Source of the DNA: an archaeon
Lineage (GTDB): Archaea; Aenigmatarchaeota; Aenigmatarchaeia; GW2011-AR5; GCA-2688965
Direction of reading: 5' to 3'
DNA length: 6,354 bases
Assembly: GCA_002688965.1 (NCBI GenBank)
Contig: NZEE01000004.1
Location: 1 to 6,354 of the forward strand
The notes under the pieces were generated by a model that searched no databases, had not been told where the DNA came from, and saw nothing but the letters and a program-made list of their open reading frames with translations. Of this stretch, positions 1 to 5,073 are shown piece after piece (position 1 is the first letter of the stretch; every line of letters begins with the position of its first letter). The translations under genes and the position numbers were made by a program.

Positions 1-1388
1 CCACCAGTACCCATAACCACTTCATTACTCTCTTTCTTGAATCTCATACCTTTGTACTTATATCTAGCATTTGAAGATGCAAGTCTAACAGTACCAGAAA
101 TACCAATCTTTGAACGTATTGTATAACTTATTACTCGTGCATCACCTTTCTTAATTTTATCTAATCTCCATATTAATTCAGTACCAAAAGGTGTTTTCTT
201 TTTCAAAGGCTTGATAGTTGCTTGGTTCTCAACAGTAAATATATGAGGAACAAAATCTCTAATAACAACATCATTTATATCATTCAAAGTCTCATTTTGA
301 ACTTCTATACCAACTGTAAATTGAGCACCATCTTCTAATTTTCTTTGATGCATAAGCCGTTTTTTCAATTTCACAGTAAATATAATACTAAATACATACC
401 AGAAAATAGTTCCTAATACTAATATCAAAACAATTATTGGAAGATAATTTGTATAATATTGTACTGTTATAGATTGACTTGGTTCAAGTTCAAAAGACCA
501 TTTATAGATGCTTCCTTCTTTTGAATGCGGAGCATCACCAGTATAAAGAAACGCTAATAATCCAACATCCTCTTCTATATTTACTGCACCATTTTTATTT
601 CCAACATTTTCAATAACTATTCTTTTTCCAATACCTAAAATTCCAAGATGAATAGGCTCTTCTCTACTTTCAACAAATATAGATTTTACAGTAAAATCCG
701 GGCTAGTTTGTTCATCTAATTTAATATTACCATCATATATCACAGCTCTTACTTTATGAATTCCAGGAGAAATACCTTTTCCAAGCTTTGCAGTAAAGTT
801 ATTTTCAATTGTAGAATTATATTGCAAGGTTTCAATAATATCAGAAGATCTTCCTATAACAGCACCAGTACTATTGAATAAAGTAAGATTAACTGCTAAA
901 TCATGTAAAGTTACACTTTTTCCATTTCGGATTTTTGTTGCAAGCATAACATCAGAATATGGTTCAAAATCACCATCCACAATAATTCTTTCAATTACTA
1001 CGGTTTCAGTTCCTTTCAAAAGAGAGATGTATATGTTTTTAGAACTTTTATCTCCAGTTAATTGAGAAGTAGCTATAACTTCTATTCTATATACACCAGG
1101 AGTAGTCTTAAAATTAGGATTTAATATCAACTCAATTGTCCTATTTTCACTTTCATTTAACTTTGGTTGAACTTCGCTAAGAGACATCCACAATTTTGAG
1201 TCTTTTATTGACAATATTATACGATCATCATGGTATGAAAACAAACTTAATTCTAGGGATTTCTCTGCTCCTTGTGAAACAGCTATATTTTCTTTTTCAG
1301 CATCAATTATAAGAGAATCTGCATAAACAGGCGTAAGTATAACAACTAAGCATATAATTGCAGTGTAAAATAGAACATTGTATTTCAT
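1..1388 (-). CDS. Single-pass membrane protein with extracellular beta-rich region and C-terminal Ig/DUF11-like domain (3' end outside window)
   Basis: The frame is open from the ATG at 1388 to the window edge, giving 462 visible residues; the C-terminus is missing. The start is fixed by an in-frame TAG three codons upstream (1395-1397). Residues 1-23 form a signal peptide ending in VYA. Residues 24-314 have no cysteine, alternate in a beta pattern and carry six N-glycosylation sequons; they resemble the CARDB/NEW3 Ig-like modules of archaeal surface proteins. Residues 315-339 are a strong membrane segment followed by KLKKR, which argues that what follows is cytosolic. Residues 350-460 look like another Ig/DUF11-type fold but are rich in Lys and Arg and hold only one sequon. 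The gene starts 42 bp after the protease stop on the same strand, so cotranscription is likely. A weak TTTTTAAG box at 1417-1424 could add a separate start. The biochemical role is unknown; a surface scaffold or sensor is only a guess. Confidence 0.88.
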   Translation of the reverse strand, partial: MKYNVLFYTAIICLVVILTPVYADSLIIDAEKENIAVSQGAEKSLELSLFSYHDDRIILSIKDSKLWMSLSEVQPKLNESENRTIELILNPNFKTTPGVYRIEVIATSQLTGDKSSKNIYISLLKGTETVVIERIIVDGDFEPYSDVMLATKIRNGKSVTLHDLAVNLTLFNSTGAVIGRSSDIIETLQYNSTIENNFTAKLGKGISPGIHKVRAVIYDGNIKLDEQTSPDFTVKSIFVESREEPIHLGILGIGKRIVIENVGNKNGAVNIEEDVGLLAFLYTGDAPHSKEGSIYKWSFELEPSQSITVQYYTNYLPIIVLILVLGTIFWYVFSIIFTVKLKKRLMHQRKLEDGAQFTVGIEVQNETLNDINDVVIRDFVPHIFTVENQATIKPLKKKTPFGTELIWRLDKIKKGDARVISYTIRSKIGISGTVRLASSNARYKYKGMRFKKESNEVVMGTG

Positions 1389-1430
1389 AAAACCCTATAA
1401 TTAATTAGCACTAAATCTTAAAAACAAGTG

Positions 1431-4400
1431 TTAATACCTAAAGTAAACATAAACACCTATTACAATAATTATTACCACTAAAATCAGGATATAGGTACCT
1501 AATTCTTGTGCTTCTTCAGGACTAAGTGGTATATCTTTCATAGAACCTATCGTAGTTTCCACTGTAGTTTCCACAGTAGTTGTTATAGTTGTTTCAGTTG
1601 TTGTAGTTGATGTTGATAATGAACTTCCCCCACCACTTCCACTACTACCACTATCTTGAGCAATACTAGTTGTGGTTGTTGTAGCAGCAGTATATGTACT
1701 AAATCCAGTAACATCAAACGTAAAGTTTCCACCAGTATACCCTATAACAGTACAATCAGCACATTGAGAACCATCCTTGAAAACTAGAGGAGTTGAAGAA
1801 AATGTCAAATTATATAATGTAAGTCTTGCTGGTTTATTTAATTGGGGTAAATTATTACTATCTACTCCTATTGAATTATATGATATAGTCACATATGTAT
1901 CAAGATCAGCTGTGCTAAGATTTATATTCTGATTTGTGAAATTTATCAAACCAACCCACGGAATACCTATTGTAAGGTTAGTAACATTATCAATAGAACT
2001 GTCATTATATGAAGTGAAATTTGTTGTTATACCATTCATAAAATTATCATATACTGGAAGCAAATTAACTGTAACATTAACATAATCTTCAGTCCAGTTT
2101 TTATCATCAGTTACATTTAGATAAATCATAAACCATCCTGTTGCATTCACAGGAGTTGAGTTTGTTAATATTCCTGTTGTTGAATTTATAGTAAAATTTA
2201 TGAAACTAACAGTAAGATTTGTTACATTAACTACAGAATAATTAAGTTCATCTTCATCACCATCACTCGCATTTATATTATAACTAAACCCATATCCTTG
2301 TGTAACTGTCTTATTCTCAAATGACATGAATAAAGGAACATCATTAACACTTGTTACATTCAATGTAGCATTATCTGAAGTATTTGTAACAAATGAATCA
2401 TTTGCATAAAAGAATATATTGTTAATACCAAAGAAATTTGATTCTGGTATTAGCGTAGCAAATGAGGTAGTTTGATTTATTGAAACAGTTATATTACTAG
2501 GAGTTGTTGATGAATAAGTTATATTTGAATCAGTGTCATTAAAGAAATTAGATAAATTCAAAGTAAGATTATTATCCTCTGACCAGTTATACTGGCTAAT
2601 GTTCATTCTAAATAAAGGAACTGAATTATTTACAAACCTATAGAATTCTGAAGCAGTATTATTGTAAGAATCATTTGCATATAATGTAACATTCTGCCAT
2701 ATCTGTGACACCCACACAGTTGTATTAACATAATAACTATCACCTTCGTTTGTTACATTATTTCGCTCATCTGTATTATTCTGCCACCAAACAGCATCTA
2801 TTTGAGAAGAAGTATCATTAATTGTGAAATTAATCATTACCCCACTTCTCAAAGATGATCCATTAGAATGTGATATTAGATTTATGTTAGGTCCAATAAA
2901 ATCAATATCAAAAGCAATTATAGTAGTATTGAGATTTCCTGAGTCATCTAAAACATGCAGTGTAAAGTTATGTGCTCCATTAGTAGTGTTAAATGTAACA
3001 TTTGAGCAATCAGTTAAAGTAACATTTGCTCCATTATCAATACTATATGTACACGAAGAAATCCCTATAATATCAGTTGCTGTATAATTCACCATAAGGT
3101 TCTGCGTATAATTATATGTTATATTAGAAGGACTTGTTAAATTAACAACAGGAGCTTTATTATCAATTGACAATAGTGCTGAATATATATCAAGTCTTGG
3201 AAATACTAAACTACCTGCACCAGTTCTAGTATCTGTAACATTTGTTCCTGTTGAGACAAACGCAGTTCTTAGTTCCATTGCAGTAAGATTTCTACCAGCT
3301 TCCCAATTCTTGTATTCATTTAATAAAGCAGCTGCACCAGAAACTACTGGACATGCCATTGAAGTTCCATCTTTAGTTATAGTTCCTCCTAAAAATTTAG
3401 CAGAAACAATTCTTGAACCAGGAGCAAGTAAATCAAGTAAAGCTCCACCATTACTAAAACAAGATACTTTATCTGCTGATGTAGATGCATCAGTACATAC
3501 ACTAAAAGCTAATCCACCATAACTTGCATCATATACACTACCTACTGAAGTTGCATTTGGAGAACATGAAGGATATGATATACCTGTTTTATCTGCATTA
3601 TTTCCTGATGAAACTGAAACAAACATTCCACTATCAACTGCATTTTTTATTGCAATATGAACTGCATCTAATCCATTTGATGTACAGGTATCAGTATTAG
3701 TATATCTTGTAGAACTTCCAATACTCATAGATATTACAGTAATATTATACTTTGTAGCATTGTTAACACACCAATCTATAGCATCAACAACATCACTCCA
3801 TCCTTCTGGATTAACTCCAGCATTATTCAAAACTTTCAAACTAACAATAGTTGCGCCAGGAGCAACACCAGTATATGTTGTGTCATTTGAAGCTATAATA
3901 CCAGAAACATGAGTTCCATGTCCTTCATCATCCATTGGATCAGGATCTTGTTGCGTACATGCTGTATTATTACACCAACTCCAACCAGCAACTACTTTTC
4001 CACATGTTCCATCTGAAAAAGATTCAGTTGTACAGTTTCCAAGATTAAAATGTCCATAATCAGTTCCACTATCTAATACACAAACAGTTTGTCCTGCACC
4101 AGTAAGATTAATATTATTACTAAAAATCTTCTGAGCAATTGTACCATTTACTAAAGGCAATGCTTCAGTCATAGTCGCATAAACAGGACCATCCAGTGTT
4201 ACAGAAAGAACATTATCATCTTGTATTAATTCATCTAATTTTTCTTTTGTTATTTTTCCTGAAATTCCGTTTATAGTTTTATATTCATGTTCTACTTCAA
4301 CTTTCTTTTTTATCTCTCTTTTTGTATTTCCTTTAACATCATCTTTAAGCATGACAATAACTGGAACTTCATCTTGTTCATCCATAGAAACCATTCTTAC

Positions 4401-4529
4401 TTTAAGTTCCATACTTACAGGAACTCTATCTTTATTTTTTTCTAAAACTTTAGCATTCGCATATGTCATAGAGACAACCAATATTACAATAAAAACAGCA
4501 GCAACTAACAGCAAACTTCTAAAACGCAT
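1431..4529 (-). CDS. Membrane-anchored, heavily sequon-rich subtilisin-like serine protease (peptidase family S8)
   Basis: Complete 1032-residue secreted protease. Residues 1-26 are a signal peptide ending in ANA. Residues 37-118 look like an inhibitor-I9 propeptide. The catalytic domain covers about 140-455, with Asp153 (VLDSGTD), His204 (GHGTHVSG), oxyanion Asn310 (SSGNN) and Ser390 (GTSMACP), so the triad is intact. It holds eleven cysteines, implying disulfides. Four beta modules follow: Ig-like at about 456-545 and 546-635, cadherin-like at about 636-731 (EDNNLTLNLSNFF to SVNDVP) and Ig-like at about 732-824. A further domain at 830-946 holds a QCADC pair and ends in GFSTYT. A Thr/Ser/Gly stalk (947-994) leads to a membrane segment (about 1013-1030) and a tail of Arg-Tyr. 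The enzyme should sit outside the cell, tethered at its C-terminus. I counted about 61 sequons by hand, about 50 of them after the catalytic domain. The start fits the signal peptide and a TATA box 25 bp upstream, suggesting a leaderless mRNA. The substrate is unknown. Confidence 0.97.
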   Translation of the reverse strand: MRFRSLLLVAAVFIVILVVSMTYANAKVLEKNKDRVPVSMELKVRMVSMDEQDEVPVIVMLKDDVKGNTKREIKKKVEVEHEYKTINGISGKITKEKLDELIQDDNVLSVTLDGPVYATMTEALPLVNGTIAQKIFSNNINLTGAGQTVCVLDSGTDYGHFNLGNCTTESFSDGTCGKVVAGWSWCNNTACTQQDPDPMDDEGHGTHVSGIIASNDTTYTGVAPGATIVSLKVLNNAGVNPEGWSDVVDAIDWCVNNATKYNITVISMSIGSSTRYTNTDTCTSNGLDAVHIAIKNAVDSGMFVSVSSGNNADKTGISYPSCSPNATSVGSVYDASYGGLAFSVCTDASTSADKVSCFSNGGALLDLLAPGSRIVSAKFLGGTITKDGTSMACPVVSGAAALLNEYKNWEAGRNLTAMELRTAFVSTGTNVTDTRTGAGSLVFPRLDIYSALLSIDNKAPVVNLTSPSNITYNYTQNLMVNYTATDIIGISSCTYSIDNGANVTLTDCSNVTFNTTNGAHNFTLHVLDDSGNLNTTIIAFDIDFIGPNINLISHSNGSSLRSGVMINFTINDTSSQIDAVWWQNNTDERNNVTNEGDSYYVNTTVWVSQIWQNVTLYANDSYNNTASEFYRFVNNSVPLFRMNISQYNWSEDNNLTLNLSNFFNDTDSNITYSSTTPSNITVSINQTTSFATLIPESNFFGINNIFFYANDSFVTNTSDNATLNVTSVNDVPLFMSFENKTVTQGYGFSYNINASDGDEDELNYSVVNVTNLTVSFINFTINSTTGILTNSTPVNATGWFMIYLNVTDDKNWTEDYVNVTVNLLPVYDNFMNGITTNFTSYNDSSIDNVTNLTIGIPWVGLINFTNQNINLSTADLDTYVTISYNSIGVDSNNLPQLNKPARLTLYNLTFSSTPLVFKDGSQCADCTVIGYTGGNFTFDVTGFSTYTAATTTTTSIAQDSGSSGSGGGSSLSTSTTTTETTITTTVETTVETTIGSMKDIPLSPEEAQELGTYILILVVIIIVIGVYVYFRY
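1552..1581 (-). repeat. 12-bp tandem repeat coding the Thr-rich stalk
   Basis: The unit gtagtttccac(t/a) occurs twice and is followed by half a copy. It codes the ETTV-type repeats (about residues 984-993) of the protease stalk. Such in-frame repeats can change stalk length by slippage. The surrounding stalk is also Thr-rich, so the repeat is probably a by-product of low-complexity coding. Confidence 0.7.
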
Positions 4530-4531
4530 AG

Positions 4532-4540
4532 TATTTATTT
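4532..4540 (+). promoter_or_regulatory. TATA-like box of the lipoprotein gene (leaderless start)
   Basis: The plus strand reads TATTTATTT, with TTTATT at 4534-4539 centred about 24 bp before the ATG at 4561. This again predicts a leaderless mRNA. The match to the archaeal TATA consensus is weaker than for the opposing promoter. The box lies only about 12 bp from the opposing box, inside a 31-bp divergent gap. Confidence 0.45.
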
Positions 4541-4543
4541 GTA

Positions 4544-4607
4544 ATAATCACTATAAAATCATGAAATCAGCCATTTTATTGATATCTTTGATATCTATAG
4601 TGATTAT
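4544..4607. repeat. 12-bp inverted repeat across the divergent promoter
   Basis: ataatcactata at 4544-4555 is matched exactly by its reverse complement tatagtgattat at 4596-4607. The centres are 52 bp apart, about five helical turns. The left arm overlaps the minus-strand TATA box; the right arm lies in the signal-peptide codons of the lipoprotein. The spacer contains two GATATC hexamers (4581-4586 and 4590-4595). It could be a paired operator or a chance match in AT-rich DNA. Confidence 0.4.
4551..4558 (-). promoter_or_regulatory. TATA box of the subtilase gene (leaderless start)
   Basis: On the minus strand the bases read TTTTATAG. The centre of TTTATA (4552-4557) lies 25-26 bp before the ATG at 4529, which is the usual archaeal TATA to start-site distance. 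Transcription would thus begin at or next to the start codon, and I see no Shine-Dalgarno sequence in the gap. The promoter itself is inferred from spacing and sequence only. Confidence 0.55.
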
Positions 4608-4878
4608 AATTTCAGCATGTACTGGGCCAAAACCACCTTCCGGTGGAGAATGTTTAACAGATAATGATTGCGCAACAGGTGGATGTTCAAGTGAGTTGTG
4701 TGGGAAAAAGGGTTCTATTGAAGGAATTCCATCAATTTGCATATTCAAACCAGAATATGCATGCTTACAAGAAACGTCCTGTAGTTGTATTAACTACAAA
4801 TGTGTATGGAATCAGACTACAGAGTACCAAACATGCCTAGAAAACATAGATAATTCATCGTTTTCTGTTACTGAATAG
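4561..4878 (+). CDS. Small Cys-rich lipoprotein, resembling the eight-cysteine-cluster family
   Basis: The product has 105 residues. Residues 1-19 are a hydrophobic signal sequence and residues 17-20 (ISAC) form a lipobox, so Cys20 would be the lipidated first residue of the mature protein. After a short Pro/Gly linker come ten cysteines at 31, 37, 42, 47, 60, 68, 74, 76, 81 and 92. The CxxxxDCxxGGCxxELC opening, the KPEYAC stretch and the CSCxxxKCxW ending recall proteins annotated as eight-cysteine-cluster-containing, whose function is unknown. This family link is from memory. The same frame stays open back to an ATG at 4351, but that part is antisense to the protease N-terminus; the ATG at 4561 starts a perfect lipoprotein signal and has a TATA-like box 24 bp upstream. 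The gene is divergent from the protease. Two sequons (84-86 and 97-99) fit an extracellular location. Confidence 0.9.
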   Translation: MKSAILLISLISIVIIISACTGPKPPSGGECLTDNDCATGGCSSELCGKKGSIEGIPSICIFKPEYACLQETSCSCINYKCVWNQTTEYQTCLENIDNSSFSVTE

Positions 4879-4915
4879 ATATGACATTATATCTTTGTTA
4901 TGTGTGTTGCAGAAT

Positions 4916-4931
4916 ACAAAAGGTTATATAT
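4916..4931 (+). promoter_or_regulatory. BRE plus TATA box of the microprotein gene
   Basis: A purine-rich ACAAAAGG (4916-4923), compatible with a B recognition element, precedes TTATATAT (4924-4931). Transcription would begin about 26 bp downstream of the box centre, near 4951-4955, leaving a leader of roughly 27-30 nt before the ATG at 4981. This is the best archaeal promoter match I found in the window. Confidence 0.65.
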
Positions 4932-4967
4932 GTCTCGCGACAATCAAATGAGTATCTGAATAAGAAA

Positions 4968-4972
4968 GAGGT
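4968..4972 (+). promoter_or_regulatory. Shine-Dalgarno site of the microprotein gene
   Basis: GAGGT matches the complement of the archaeal 16S rRNA 3' end and sits 8 nt before the ATG at 4981. It is the only convincing ribosome binding site in the window and is the main reason to accept so short a gene. Confidence 0.75.
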
Positions 4973-4980
4973 TTATTGTT

Positions 4981-5064
4981 ATGGTTAAAGAGTGTCCGAA
5001 TTGTGGTTCAAAAACAGCAGGAAAGTTCTGTGAAAACTGTGGCTTATGCATTTCTTGCGCTTAA
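4981..5064 (+). CDS. 27-residue zinc-ribbon-like microprotein with three CxxC pairs
   Basis: ATG to TAA codes 27 residues with cysteines at 5, 8, 17, 20, 23 and 26. The spacing is CxxC, eight residues, CxxC, two residues, CxxC. The first two pairs (CPNCG and CENCG) are the classic knuckles of a short zinc ribbon and should bind one Zn; the third pair (CISC) ends one residue before the stop. There is no signal peptide or membrane segment, so it is probably cytosolic. A TATA box, a leader of plausible length and a GAGGT site at the right distance support real expression. Archaea, notably haloarchaea, make CPxCG zinc-finger small proteins, but this is shorter than those I recall. It could alternatively be a remnant of a longer zinc-ribbon protein, although the start signals argue against decay. 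The stop lies 9 bp from the stop of the convergent LamG gene. Role unknown. Confidence 0.72.
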   Translation: MVKECPNCGSKTAGKFCENCGLCISCA

Positions 5065-5073
5065 TTTCTAGAA

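Larger units (their letters stand above)
4879..4980 (+). other. Intergenic region carrying the microprotein promoter and leader
   Basis: These 102 bp separate the lipoprotein and the microprotein. They hold a TATA box and a Shine-Dalgarno site, listed separately. I see no T-run terminator hairpin after the lipoprotein stop, so read-through from the lipoprotein gene is possible. A TCGCGA palindrome at 4935-4940 lies just below the TATA box. Confidence 0.6.

Noticed and set aside
874..1065. Plus-strand 63-codon reading frame
   Set aside because: Antisense to the membrane protein; no ribosome site or recognisable product.
2824..3522. Two plus-strand reading frames (2824-3087 and 3310-3522) inside the protease gene
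   Set aside because: Both are antisense shadows of a protein with clear catalytic and Ig-like motifs, with no start signals of their own.
4351..4560. In-frame 70-codon extension upstream of the lipoprotein start
   Set aside because: It is antisense to the protease signal peptide and propeptide, and it would bury the lipoprotein signal sequence. The ATG at 4561 has a lipobox and a TATA-like box at the right distance.
4551..4748. Minus-strand 65-codon reading frame
   Set aside because: Antisense to the lipoprotein, whose lipobox and Cys pattern are clear; it would also overlap the protease promoter.
4935..4940. TCGCGA palindrome just below the microprotein TATA box
   Set aside because: Notable in AT-rich DNA and well placed for an operator, but six bases are too few to support a call.
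4948..4959. ATG AGT ATC TGA mini-frame in the microprotein leader region
   Set aside because: It would start upstream of or at the predicted transcription start and has no ribosome site, so a regulatory upstream frame is not supported.
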